Shown here one piece after another: positions 29,776 to 37,681 of a stretch of DNA of 64,000 nt. Every line of letters starts with the position of its first letter. Within the stretch, counting starts at the first letter, position 1. A program made the position numbers and the translations under genes. The stretch is from Corynebacterium lizhenjunii. Its GTDB lineage: Bacteria; Actinomycetota; Actinomycetes; Mycobacteriales; Mycobacteriaceae. The notes under the pieces were generated by a model that did not search any database, was not told the DNA's origin, and saw only the letters and a program-made list of their open reading frames with translations. The stretch is taken from the NCBI RefSeq assembly GCF_011038655.2, contig NZ_CP064954.1, positions 1,984,001 through 2,048,000 of the forward strand, read 5' to 3'.

Positions 29776-32430
29776 GCGCAACGCCGTGGCCAAGCCATTC
29801 ATGGTGACCTGGATGGTCTTAGAGACCAAGAACTGGTCATCGCCGGCGCGGTAGCGGCGCAGCAACTCAAGCTGAATGGCATTGAGCGGCAGCAGGTAGG
29901 GGTAGCGGCGACGCAGAGAGCGCGCCTGGCGCTGATTCTCCGAAACCAAATCGGCATTGCCTGTAATACGCAGGTAAGCCTGCTTGGTTAGGGCAAACTC
30001 CTCGGCAATGAGGTTGTAGATGCGATCGGCAACCGCCGCGTCGTCCACCAAGTTCGCGTAGAGGCGCGCCAAGGAAATCTCCGCTTTGGCCATCACCTGC
30101 GCCATATTGGACAGCACCGAGCGGAAGAACGGCCAATCCCGATACAGCCCGGCCAGCTCCTCCCAGCGGGATGCGTCCTCGCCGGCCCAGGTGCTCACCG
30201 CCGAGCCGACCCCGAACCAGCCGGGGACGTTGGTGCGCGACTGCGACCAAGACAGCACCCACGGGATGGCACGCAGGTCTGTAATCGCGGTGGTCTGGCG
30301 GCGGGCGGCGGGGCGGGAGCCGAGGTTAAGCTCACCAATCTCATGCAGCGGCGTGGACTGCGTGAAGTAGGCAATGAAGCCGGGGTCCTGAATCAGCTGC
30401 GCATAGCGCTGGCCCGACAAACCCGCGAGTTCGCGCATGATGGCGTAGGCGCGCTCCGGGTCCGCGATCGGCTCGGTATCCAGCAGCGAAGCCTCCAGCG
30501 CGCCGGAGACAAACGCCTCCAGGTGTCGGCGGGCGGTTTCCGGGGCGCCGTATTTTGCGGAAATCACCTCGCCCTGCTCCGTGATGCGCACCGAGCCAGT
30601 AACCGCGCCCTGGGGCTGCGCCAAAATGGCATCGTAGGTGGGGCCGCCGCCGCGTCCCACCGCCCCGCCGCGGCCGTGCGCCAGGCGCAGCTCCACACCA
30701 TGTTCCGCGCACAACTCCACCAGGGATAGCTCCGCGTCATACAGCGCCCAGTTGGCCTGGAGGTAGCCGCCGTCCTTGTTGGAGTCCGAATAGCCCAGCA
30801 TGACTTCCTGGACGTTGCCGCGCCGGCGCAGGTGCTCGCGGTACAGCGGCAAGGACCACAGTTGCTTGAGGATGCCCGCCCCGGCCTGCAGGTCCTCAAT
30901 AGTCTCAAACAGCGGCACCATGTCCACGTCCCGCAGGCCGACCTCCTTGAGTAGCACCATCGGTTCCAAAATGTCGGAGACCGTGCCCGTCATGGAGATA
31001 ATGCAATGGGAAACGCTCTCCGGCCCAAAGGAGCGCACCGCCTGGGCGGCGGCCCGGAAAATCCCCAATTCTTTGGCGGTGTTGGGGCTAAAATCCTGCT
31101 CGGCGTCCGGGAAGAGCAGCGGACGATTTGTGTGCAATTCGCTAAGCAGCAGTTCCACTTTGTCTGCCTCGGTCAGGCTCGCGTAATCCGCGCACAGGCC
31201 CGCCGCGGCGAAGACCTCCGCGAGCACCTCTTCATACGACTGCGAGTTCTGGCGCAAGTCCAAGGTGTAGAGGTGGAAGCCGAACGTCGTCACGGCGGAA
31301 CGCAGGCGGGCTAGGCGGTCGTCTGCAATCACGTCATCGTTGAACTGACGCAGCGAACGGTCGATGACGTCCAAGTCGCGCTTGAGCTCCTCCGGTCCGG
31401 AATACGGCGCAAACTCCGCACGCGTTGTCTTCTTCTCCCCCAGCGCCGCCACATTCGCGCGCACCCGGTTGCGAATGCCATACAGCGCCCGCCGGTAAGG
31501 CTCGTCCACGCGCGATTCCCAATCATTGCGCCCGGCCTGTGCCAACGTCAGTAGCTCCTGGGAACACGACGAATATCGGTCCGACAGCGACAATTCGCGC
31601 TCAAGTTCGCCCAGCTGCGCCTCATAGAACCGCAGCACCGTCTTTGCTGCCTTACGGGTGGCATAAGTCAGTGTGGAGCCGTTGACATACGGATTGCCGT
31701 CGTGGTCCCCGCCGATCCAGGAGCCAGGGCGGACAACGGGGGCATCGGGAAGCTGCAGCCCAAAGGTCTCGCGCATGTTGTGGCGGATGGCCCGGTTGAG
31801 CGCCGGCACCTGCTCCAGCAGGGAGAGCTTGTAGTAGCGCAGGCCCACGTCCACCTCGTCTTCCAGGGTGGGGCGAGCAATGCGGATAAGCGCCGTCTGC
31901 CATAGCAGCGTCATGCGCAGGTACATCTCGCGCTCGATGTCGGCCAGGTCCGCACCGCGGTGCCACTCTTTGAGCAGTTCCTTGATGCGGGTCTGGGTGT
32001 CAAAGATGGTGCGCCTGCGGGTTTCCGTCGGGTGGGCTGTCAGCACCGGGGCCACGTGGGCGTTGCGCACTACAGCTGCGACTTCCGATGCCCCCACCCC
32101 CTCCGCCTTCAGTTTGGCAAAGGTCTTGCGCAGGCTCACGGGGGCGTCTGCGGACTCGTCTTCCAAATCCTCGGCAAGATTTGCAATCAACGCAAAGTAG
32201 CTAAATGCGCGCGCGACCAGGTTGACCTTATTGATGTCGAGGTCACGGAAGATTGCCACCAAGTCCTCAGCCTTGGCGTCGCCGTGGGCAACATCGAAGG
32301 CCATGCGGCGGGTGGACTCGACGAGTTCGAAAACATCCTCGCCCTCCTGCTGCGCCAGGACCCTGCCCAGCACTCGGCCCAGGAGGCGGATATCTTCGCG
32401 GACTTGCTCTGAACCGGCAGCTTGAGACAC
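29764..32430 (-). CDS. ppc: Phosphoenolpyruvate carboxylase
   Basis: 888 residues, slightly shorter than the ~919 of C. glutamicum. All key segments are present: VLTAHPTETRRRT (catalytic His), GSWIGGDHDGNPYV, MLGYSDSNKDGGYLQANWAL, and the mobile loop HGRGGAVGRGGGPTYDAI. The C-terminus ends ALRNAG, as in active enzymes whose tail reaches the active site. It carboxylates PEP to oxaloacetate, refilling the TCA cycle. The 3' end coincides with the IS target duplication but the reading frame is complete. Confidence 0.96.
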   Translation of the reverse strand: MSQAAGSEQVREDIRLLGRVLGRVLAQQEGEDVFELVESTRRMAFDVAHGDAKAEDLVAIFRDLDINKVNLVARAFSYFALIANLAEDLEDESADAPVSLRKTFAKLKAEGVGASEVAAVVRNAHVAPVLTAHPTETRRRTIFDTQTRIKELLKEWHRGADLADIEREMYLRMTLLWQTALIRIARPTLEDEVDVGLRYYKLSLLEQVPALNRAIRHNMRETFGLQLPDAPVVRPGSWIGGDHDGNPYVNGSTLTYATRKAAKTVLRFYEAQLGELERELSLSDRYSSCSQELLTLAQAGRNDWESRVDEPYRRALYGIRNRVRANVAALGEKKTTRAEFAPYSGPEELKRDLDVIDRSLRQFNDDVIADDRLARLRSAVTTFGFHLYTLDLRQNSQSYEEVLAEVFAAAGLCADYASLTEADKVELLLSELHTNRPLLFPDAEQDFSPNTAKELGIFRAAAQAVRSFGPESVSHCIISMTGTVSDILEPMVLLKEVGLRDVDMVPLFETIEDLQAGAGILKQLWSLPLYREHLRRRGNVQEVMLGYSDSNKDGGYLQANWALYDAELSLVELCAEHGVELRLAHGRGGAVGRGGGPTYDAILAQPQGAVTGSVRITEQGEVISAKYGAPETARRHLEAFVSGALEASLLDTEPIADPERAYAIMRELAGLSGQRYAQLIQDPGFIAYFTQSTPLHEIGELNLGSRPAARRQTTAITDLRAIPWVLSWSQSRTNVPGWFGVGSAVSTWAGEDASRWEELAGLYRDWPFFRSVLSNMAQVMAKAEISLARLYANLVDDAAVADRIYNLIAEEFALTKQAYLRITGNADLVSENQRQARSLRRRYPYLLPLNAIQLELLRRYRAGDDQFLVSKTIQVTMNGLATALRNAG

Positions 32431-32521
32431 AGCGGGGCCCTTTCGAGTTTGCAGAATTAACAGGCCCCAACTCTATCGAACGATTGATATTCGCGACAAT
32501 CCATCACGAGAGGGGCCGGGC

Positions 32522-32629
32522 GGGGTGCTGCACCCTGGACGCAGCTGGTCCCGCGGTCACCGCGCAGGGCGGGGCGGGGTGCTGCACCCTGGACGCAGCT
32601 GGTGCCGCAGTCACCGCGCAGGGCGGGGC
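32522..32629 (+). repeat. 54-bp tandem duplication between pdxT and ppc
   Basis: Two adjacent 54-bp units (32522-32575 and 32576-32629), G/C-rich, differing at only two positions in the aligned core. Each unit contains GCAGCTGG and CACCGCGCAGGGCGG and could fold strongly. It ends at the pdxT stop and may serve as its terminator. Confidence 0.85.
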
Positions 32630-32633
32630 CGGG

Positions 32634-33215
32634 CTAGAGGTCGCGCAGCCAGTGGGCGTGCACGGCGGGGTCGCCATGCTCTTCCGGGTGGAAGCTCAAG
32701 GCAAGGACGTTGCGTTGGCGAACGCCGATGATGGCGGGGGCATCGGCAAGTTCGGCAACAACCTCAACCCCGGGGCCCACCCGGGTGACCACGGGGGCGC
32801 GGATGAAGGAGGCGTCCACGCCAATACGCTGGCCGCCCAACGCCACCTCCACGCGGCGATCCGCAGAAAAGCGCTGGTTGCCAAAGCCGTTGCGGCGTAC
32901 ACTGACATCCACCACGCCCAGGGTTTGCTGCCCCGGCGCGGGGTTATCCAGTTCGCGGGCGGCGTAAATCAGTCCAGCGCACGTGGCCAACACCGGTAAC
33001 CCGGCGCGCACGGCCTCGCGCAGCGGCTGGTCCAGGCCAAAAGAACGCGCCAACCTGTCAATAGTGCTCGACTCCCCACCGGGAAAGACGATCCCGTCCA
33101 GGCCGTCGAGCTCATGCGGCAGGCGCACTCGTCTCACCTCGGCTCCCAGGCCAGACAGCACCGCGGCGTGTTCTTCCACCCCGCCCTGCAGCGCGAGGAT
33201 CCCAATCAGCGGCAT
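32634..33215 (-). CDS. pdxT: Pyridoxal phosphate synthase, glutaminase subunit
   Basis: 193 residues, class I glutamine amidotransferase. Catalytic Cys79 in LATCAGLI, oxyanion GGESST, and the His176/Glu178 pair in SFHPEEHGD. It supplies ammonia from glutamine to PdxS for one-step PLP synthesis from ribose 5-phosphate and glyceraldehyde 3-phosphate. It follows pdxS by 5 nt. A near-copy of the dispersed word (32739) encodes ELADAPA in a surface segment. Confidence 0.95.
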   Translation of the reverse strand: MPLIGILALQGGVEEHAAVLSGLGAEVRRVRLPHELDGLDGIVFPGGESSTIDRLARSFGLDQPLREAVRAGLPVLATCAGLIYAARELDNPAPGQQTLGVVDVSVRRNGFGNQRFSADRRVEVALGGQRIGVDASFIRAPVVTRVGPGVEVVAELADAPAIIGVRQRNVLALSFHPEEHGDPAVHAHWLRDL

Positions 33216-33220
33216 GGGGC

Positions 33221-34207
33221 TTACCAGCCGCGCTCGGCCAGGCGGTGCGGGGCGGGGACGTCTTGGACGTTGATGCCCACCATCGCCTCGCCCAGGCCGC
33301 GGGAGATTTTGGCCAGCTCTCCCGGCTGGTCGTAGAGAGCCGCAGCCTTAACAATCGCCTCTGCACGCGCTGCCGGGTTGCCGGATTTAAAGATGCCCGA
33401 GCCCACGAAGACACCTTCGGCGCCCATCTGGCGAACCAGGGCGGCATCGGCAGGCGTGGCCACGCCACCAGCAACGAAGAGCACCACAGGCAGTTTGCCG
33501 GTGCGGGCGACCTCTGCGACCAGGTCGTACGGCGCCTGCAATTCCTTGGCAGCGACGTAGAGCTCGTCGCGGTCCAGGTGGCGCAGGCGGGCAATCTCGC
33601 CGCGGATGGTGCGCAGGTGCTTGACGGCCTCGGAGACATCGCCGGTGCCGGCCTCGCCCTTGGAGCGGATCATTGCCGCGCCCTCAGTGATGCGCCGCAG
33701 CGCCTCACCCAGATTGGTCGCACCACAGACGAAGGGCACGTCAAAGTCCCACTTGTTGATGTGGTGGACGTAGTCCGCGGGCGAGAGCACCTCGGACTCG
33801 TCGATGAAGTCCACGCCCAGCTCGCCTAAGATTTGCGCTTCCACAAAGTGCCCGATGCGGGCCTTGGCCATGACCGGGATGGACACAGCATTGACGATGC
33901 CCTCGATCAGGTCCGGGTCCGACATCCGGGCCACGCCACCCTGGGCGCGAATGTCCGCGGGCACGCGCTCGAGCGCCATGACGGCAGATGCGCCAGCGTC
34001 TTCTGCGATCTTGGCTTGTTCCGGGGTGACGACGTCCATGATGACGCCGCCTTTGAGCATGTCGGCCAGACCGCGCTTGACGCGGGTGGTGGCCTTCTGA
34101 CCGCCCACGACGTCGGTGCCGTTGTGGGCAGCGTCGTGTGCAGTGTTGTTTTCAGCGTCGTGCGCAGCGTCGTGTGCAGCGTTGTTTTCAGTGTTGTTTG
34201 AAGTCAT
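33221..34207 (-). CDS. pdxS: Pyridoxal phosphate synthase, lyase subunit
   Basis: 328 residues. The barrel is complete: [19 protein letters not shown], the Lys-bearing [16 protein letters not shown], and [27 protein letters not shown]. The N-terminal ~30 residues are an unusual Asn/Ala/His/Asp-rich extension built from imperfect repeats (AAHDAAH, ENN) in DNA that is AT-richer than the gene; it is probably disordered. Start 34207 is preferred to 34216. First gene of pdxST, with operator-like boxes directly upstream. Confidence 0.95.
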   Translation of the reverse strand: MTSNNTENNAAHDAAHDAENNTAHDAAHNGTDVVGGQKATTRVKRGLADMLKGGVIMDVVTPEQAKIAEDAGASAVMALERVPADIRAQGGVARMSDPDLIEGIVNAVSIPVMAKARIGHFVEAQILGELGVDFIDESEVLSPADYVHHINKWDFDVPFVCGATNLGEALRRITEGAAMIRSKGEAGTGDVSEAVKHLRTIRGEIARLRHLDRDELYVAAKELQAPYDLVAEVARTGKLPVVLFVAGGVATPADAALVRQMGAEGVFVGSGIFKSGNPAARAEAIVKAAALYDQPGELAKISRGLGEAMVGINVQDVPAPHRLAERGW

Positions 34208-34227
34208 GCCCACCATCCAAGCGCACC

Positions 34228-34282
34228 AAGTGGACTATAACCAGATCCACTTTGGGCGAGTTGGATTAGACCACTTTAGACT
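34228..34282. promoter_or_regulatory. PdxR operator boxes and pdxR -10
   Basis: Three AAGTGG boxes lie between the divergent pdxS and pdxR genes: AAGTGGACTA at 34228, its inverse ATCCACTTT at 34245, and TTAGACCACTTTAGAC at 34266. The last overlaps a TAGACT -10 box (34277-34282) 6 nt before the pdxR ATG, so PdxR would repress itself while acting on pdxST, as known for MocR regulators. Confidence 0.6.
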
Positions 34283-34288
34283 GAGCCC

Positions 34289-35698
34289 ATGAACCTTGCT
34301 CTTGACTCCGCGGACCCGCGCCCGCTGCCGGTGCAGATTGCAGCCGGGATTCGCAACCTTGTGGCCACCGGCGCGTTGCTGCCTGGGGAGCGTATTGACT
34401 CCACCCGCGCACTATCTGCCCAGCTAGGGGTCTCGCGCGGGACGGTGGTGACGGCGTTTGATCAGCTCATCGCGGAGGGCTATCTGGTGGCGGAGTCCGG
34501 CTCGGGCACGCGCATTAACCCCCGGGTACAGCCCACGCGCCCGCCGCGCGCCCCCGCCCAGGCCCCGGCGCCGCCGGCGCGCGCTCGGGTGGAATTGACC
34601 CCAGGTTTGCCGGATACCGCTGGTCTGATTACCCCCGAATGGCGGGCCGCCTGGCGCGAGGCCGCCGTGCTTGCCGATGCCCCCTCCCTCCCCCACCAGG
34701 TCTCCCTCCACCTCCTGCACATGCGGGGTTTGGCGGCGGAGCCTGAGCGGATTTTGATTACCGCCGGTGCCCGGGAGGGTTTGGCGCTGCTCCTTCGCGG
34801 CAAGCCGCAGCGCAGTGGACGTCAGCGCAGTGGACCCCAGCGCAGTGGACCTCTGCGCATTGGGGTGGAGTCGCCCGGCTATCCCAGTTTGCGTAAGGTT
34901 CCTGCTGCCTTGGGCCACGAGCTGGTCGATGTCCCCACCGATAGCGAGGGCGTGCAAGTACCGGACCAGCCGCTGGATGCCCTGATTGTCACCCCCAGCC
35001 ACCAATACCCCTACGGGGAGTCGCTCTCGGCTGCCCGACGCACGGAGTTGGTGGCGTGGGCGCGGGCGAATCACGCCTTGCTTATCGAGGATGACTTCGA
35101 CTCTGAGCTGCGCTACGTGGGCCAGCCGTTGCCCGCTCTAGCTACCCTGGAGCCGGAGCGCACCGTGCTATTGGGAACGTTTTCTTCAGTCATTTCGCCG
35201 GACATCGCCTGCGGCTTCATGGTGGCGCCCCCGCACCTGGTGGAAGAATTGCGCGTCCAGCGCCAGCTCTTTGGCCCCACAGTCAGTTCCATTACCCAGG
35301 CTGCGCTGGCTGGCTTTTTGGCCAGTGGGGCTTTGCGCCGGCATACAGGCAAGATGCGCCGAGCTTATCGACGCCGCCGCGACCTCGTCACCAACACCTT
35401 CGCGCACATCCCCGGCGTGGAACTGTTGCCTATTCACGGCGGCTTGCACGCGGTCTTATTGTGCCAGCGCCCGGCGCGCGAGGCGGTCCATCGTGCGGGT
35501 GAGCGCGGCATCGGCCTGACGGCCTTGGCGGATTATTGGGGCGGCGAGGCTGCCCCCAACGGCGTTGTGCTCGGCTTTGGCCACCTTAGTGATGTGGAGC
35601 TGGCGCTAGCGTTGGGCGTGGTGGCCGAATCCGCCGGCACCGATCCCGGCACTGAATCCGGCACCGAACCAGCCGCGGCACGCAGGCCCCACGGCTAA
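34289..35698 (+). CDS. pdxR: MocR-type regulator of pyridoxine synthesis
   Basis: 469 residues: an N-terminal GntR winged helix (LPVQIAAGIRNLVATGALLP to TVVTAFDQLIAEGYLV, residues 10-70) and a C-terminal aminotransferase-like domain. Divergent from pdxST, so it very likely is the activator known in C. glutamicum. The position of the PLP-binding lysine in classic MocR proteins (GTFSK) reads GTFSSVISPDIACG here, so covalent PLP binding is doubtful. A short DNA repeat (CGCAGTGGAC, about 34810-34850) lies inside the gene as RSGRQRSGPQRSGP. An exact dispersed-word copy at 34669 encodes LADAPS. Confidence 0.9.
   Translation: MNLALDSADPRPLPVQIAAGIRNLVATGALLPGERIDSTRALSAQLGVSRGTVVTAFDQLIAEGYLVAESGSGTRINPRVQPTRPPRAPAQAPAPPARARVELTPGLPDTAGLITPEWRAAWREAAVLADAPSLPHQVSLHLLHMRGLAAEPERILITAGAREGLALLLRGKPQRSGRQRSGPQRSGPLRIGVESPGYPSLRKVPAALGHELVDVPTDSEGVQVPDQPLDALIVTPSHQYPYGESLSAARRTELVAWARANHALLIEDDFDSELRYVGQPLPALATLEPERTVLLGTFSSVISPDIACGFMVAPPHLVEELRVQRQLFGPTVSSITQAALAGFLASGALRRHTGKMRRAYRRRRDLVTNTFAHIPGVELLPIHGGLHAVLLCQRPAREAVHRAGERGIGLTALADYWGGEAAPNGVVLGFGHLSDVELALALGVVAESAGTDPGTESGTEPAAARRPHG
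34669..34681 (-). repeat. Dispersed word, exact copy
   Basis: GCTTGCCGATGCC followed by CCC, the fullest form; read as Leu-Ala-Asp-Ala-Pro in the linker between PdxR helices. Confidence 0.85.
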
Positions 35699-35764
35699 GC
35701 AGGCCTGTCTGCGCCACGCTAAAGCGGCAGGCTAGAGCGGCAAACTAGAGTAGCTTGCGGTTAG

Positions 35765-36514
35765 CTAGGCTTCGAGGGTGACCTCGGCCAGCATGCGCCC
35801 GGTGGGTTGTTCGCTGCCGCCCATGGGTTCTTCGGTGACCATGACTTTGGTGGCGTCACTTTCGAAGGGCATCCACACGTCCTCGTGCGGGTCTTGGCCG
35901 ATAACCCCCGCGGAGCTCACTGTGCCATCGGAGGACACGGCCCAAACTTGGGCGCCCATGCCATCGCCAAGCTGTGGCTGACCATCGACCATGGCGCCGG
36001 ACTTGCCCATGTCCGTCGAGGACACAATGTCCAACGTGGCACCGGAGGCATTGGCATTGCCGGTCTTAAGGTCTGCGGCTTCCATGATGGCGTGCATTTC
36101 CTGCACACCCGGGGATTCCGCGTGCAATTCCTCCGCGGTTTCTGGCTGGGTCAGCTGCACCACGCCGATGCCCCCAACTACCAGCATGAGTGCCGCCGCA
36201 GCCGCGGCAACCCACCGGCTGCCGAAAGGCGTGCGACCCGTGGCGGGCTGATGCGCGTCGGGGGCCTGGTGCCCGTCGGAGGCCTGGTGCCCGTCGGAGG
36301 GCTGGCGTCCCACGGTAGGCGTGTGGTCTGCGGGGGGCGTGCGCTGGGGCAGCGCGATGACTGTGGCGTCGGCGGCATCGGCGGCATCGGCAGGATCAGC
36401 AGAGTCGATGGCGGCGAAGACGGAGCCCTTCAAGCTCGCCGGCGGGTCGAGCGGCGGAAGGGAGTCGAGGAAGTCGTCAAAAGTGGACTCATCAAATTCA
36501 CGGGTATTACTCAC
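35765..36514 (-). CDS. rskA: Anti-sigma-K factor
   Basis: 249 residues. A short N-terminal sigma-binding segment is followed by a low-complexity linker (DGHQASDGHQAPDAHQ), one transmembrane helix (WVAAAAAALMLVVGGIGVVQL) and an extracytoplasmic RskA domain with the diagnostic TEEPMGGSEQPTG. It holds SigK inactive until released by proteolysis. The start overlaps the sigK stop (ATGA). The linker contains an 18-bp tandem repeat (36263-36298) and a doubled dispersed-word core (36371-36395). Confidence 0.88.
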   Translation of the reverse strand: MSNTREFDESTFDDFLDSLPPLDPPASLKGSVFAAIDSADPADAADAADATVIALPQRTPPADHTPTVGRQPSDGHQASDGHQAPDAHQPATGRTPFGSRWVAAAAAALMLVVGGIGVVQLTQPETAEELHAESPGVQEMHAIMEAADLKTGNANASGATLDIVSSTDMGKSGAMVDGQPQLGDGMGAQVWAVSSDGTVSSAGVIGQDPHEDVWMPFESDATKVMVTEEPMGGSEQPTGRMLAEVTLEA

Positions 36515-37074
36515 CGCTCCTCCTTTCCCAGCACGGCTTTGAGTTTCTTTATACCGTCACGCACGCGCGTCTTCGCCGTGCCCAACGGGACTCCTGTCGA
36601 TTCTGCCAGTTCAGCGTGGCTAAGGCCACTAAAAAAAGCTAAGAGCACTGCCGTGCGGTGTGGCTCGCCAATAGCGTCCACCGCCGCACGCAAGCGCTGA
36701 GATTCCAGGTGCGCCAGGGAATCCGCCTCCACGTCAATAAAACGGGTGGGCTCATCCAAATAGGCGTCCCGGTCATCGCGTTCCACACTGGCAACGTGGG
36801 CGCGAAGTTTGTCTACCGCCCGGCCATGCGCCAAGCGCGCCACCCACGAGCGGGCATTACCCCGCTGCGGGTCGAAGCTCGCCGCCTTGCTCCAGGTCTC
36901 CACGAACACATCCTGTGCTACTTCTTCTGCAAGGGCCTGATTATTTAGCACATGCAGGCAGACACTGAAGACGGTGGGTGCCAGGGCATCGTAAAGCTGT
37001 GCAAAGGCACGCCTATCCCCGGCTGCGGACTCAACAAGCAAGTCATTGAGCCGGGCCAACTGCTGCGGGGACAT
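36511..37074 (-). CDS. sigK: ECF sigma factor of the SigK type
   Basis: 187 residues. Region 2 (AFAQLYDALAPTVFSVCLHV to EEVAQDVFVETW) and region 4 (EPHRTAVLLAFFSGLSHAELAESTGVPLGTAKTRV) are complete. It directs RNA polymerase to promoters of the type found upstream of the Met-rich lipoprotein and dipZ. Start 37074 is favoured since family similarity begins there; 37125 is possible. It lies 66 nt downstream of the lipoprotein gene and overlaps rskA, so lipoprotein-sigK-rskA probably form one autoregulated operon. Confidence 0.9.
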   Translation of the reverse strand: MSPQQLARLNDLLVESAAGDRRAFAQLYDALAPTVFSVCLHVLNNQALAEEVAQDVFVETWSKAASFDPQRGNARSWVARLAHGRAVDKLRAHVASVERDDRDAYLDEPTRFIDVEADSLAHLESQRLRAAVDAIGEPHRTAVLLAFFSGLSHAELAESTGVPLGTAKTRVRDGIKKLKAVLGKEER

Positions 37075-37140
37075 GGTAGACACGGAGCTAGAGCTTACCT
37101 CCGTTAAGGGTGCAAGCGCGAACATGGAGGGCGGTGGGGC

Positions 37141-37476
37141 TTACTTGGACATTTCCTCCGAAGGCTTCATCTCCTCAGACATCATCATCTCTTCGGACTT
37201 CATCATGGAGTCAGACTCGGGAGCCATCATCTCAGAAGTCATCATCTCATCAGACTTCATCATGGAATCGGACTCAGGGGCCATCATCTCAGAGGTCATC
37301 ATCTCATCAGACTTCATCATGGAGTCGGACTTCATCTCAGAAGACATCATCTCCGAGGTCATCATTTCCGAGGTCATCGACGAGTCCTTCTTCATCTCGT
37401 CCTTGCTGTCGTCGCAAGCGGCCAGGCCGGTACCAGCGATAGCCAGGGCAGCTGCGGTTGCAATGAACTTCTTCAT
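37141..37476 (-). CDS. Methionine-rich repeat lipoprotein
   Basis: 111 residues: lipoprotein signal with lipobox LAAC, then a highly repetitive tail made of MMTSEMM, APESDSMMKSDE and similar units. About a quarter of the mature protein is methionine, with Ser, Glu, Asp and Lys and no cysteine besides the lipid Cys. Two units of about 60 bp are nearly identical at the DNA level. I recognise no family. Met clusters suggest Cu(I)/Ag(I) binding or a methionine-oxidation sink at the cell surface (inference), which suits the redox-related SigK/DipZ setting. AAGGAG lies 6 nt before the ATG. Confidence 0.85.
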   Translation of the reverse strand: MKKFIATAAALAIAGTGLAACDDSKDEMKKDSSMTSEMMTSEMMSSEMKSDSMMKSDEMMTSEMMAPESDSMMKSDEMMTSEMMAPESDSMMKSEEMMMSEEMKPSEEMSK

Positions 37477-37547
37477 GGGGGTTCTCCTTGAGAATCGGTT
37501 AGGGGTGAATCGGTGAAGGCCAGTGTTTCTGGCCCCCTCGTGTAGTC

Positions 37548-37575
37548 ATTCGGACCCACGGGCGCGCCTGGATTG
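37548..37575 (-). promoter_or_regulatory. Candidate SigK promoter for the lipoprotein-sigK-rskA operon
   Basis: CAATCC, 16-bp spacer, CCGAAT on the minus strand. The mycobacterial SigK consensus is CCATCC-N16/17-CCGAAT, so 11 of 12 positions agree with correct spacing. It lies about 70 nt before the lipoprotein ATG. Confidence 0.6.
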
Positions 37576-37622
37576 GACTCTGGCGAAAAAAGTTTGTGTG
37601 ATCCAGCCCGCAGTTCGCTGCG

Positions 37623-37650
37623 CAATCCAGCACAGCAAGCCGCGTCGAAC
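37623..37650 (+). promoter_or_regulatory. Candidate SigK promoter for dipZ
   Basis: CAATCC, 16-bp spacer, TCGAAC: the same -35 and spacing as the divergent lipoprotein promoter, with a weaker -10 (4 of 6). It lies 31 nt before the dipZ ATG. Confidence 0.45.
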
Positions 37651-37681
37651 GAAGGGGTATAACCCGAAAGAAAGGTTTCCC

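Noticed and set aside
36371..36395. Tandem GGCATCGGC as a possible CRISPR or satellite
   Set aside because: Only two adjacent units, inside rskA codons for Ala-Asp-Ala; better explained as the dispersed word.
37046..37516. 156-codon plus-strand Ile/Ser-rich repetitive open frame
   Set aside because: Complement of the Met-rich repeats; the minus-strand lipoprotein has a signal peptide, ribosome-binding site and promoter.
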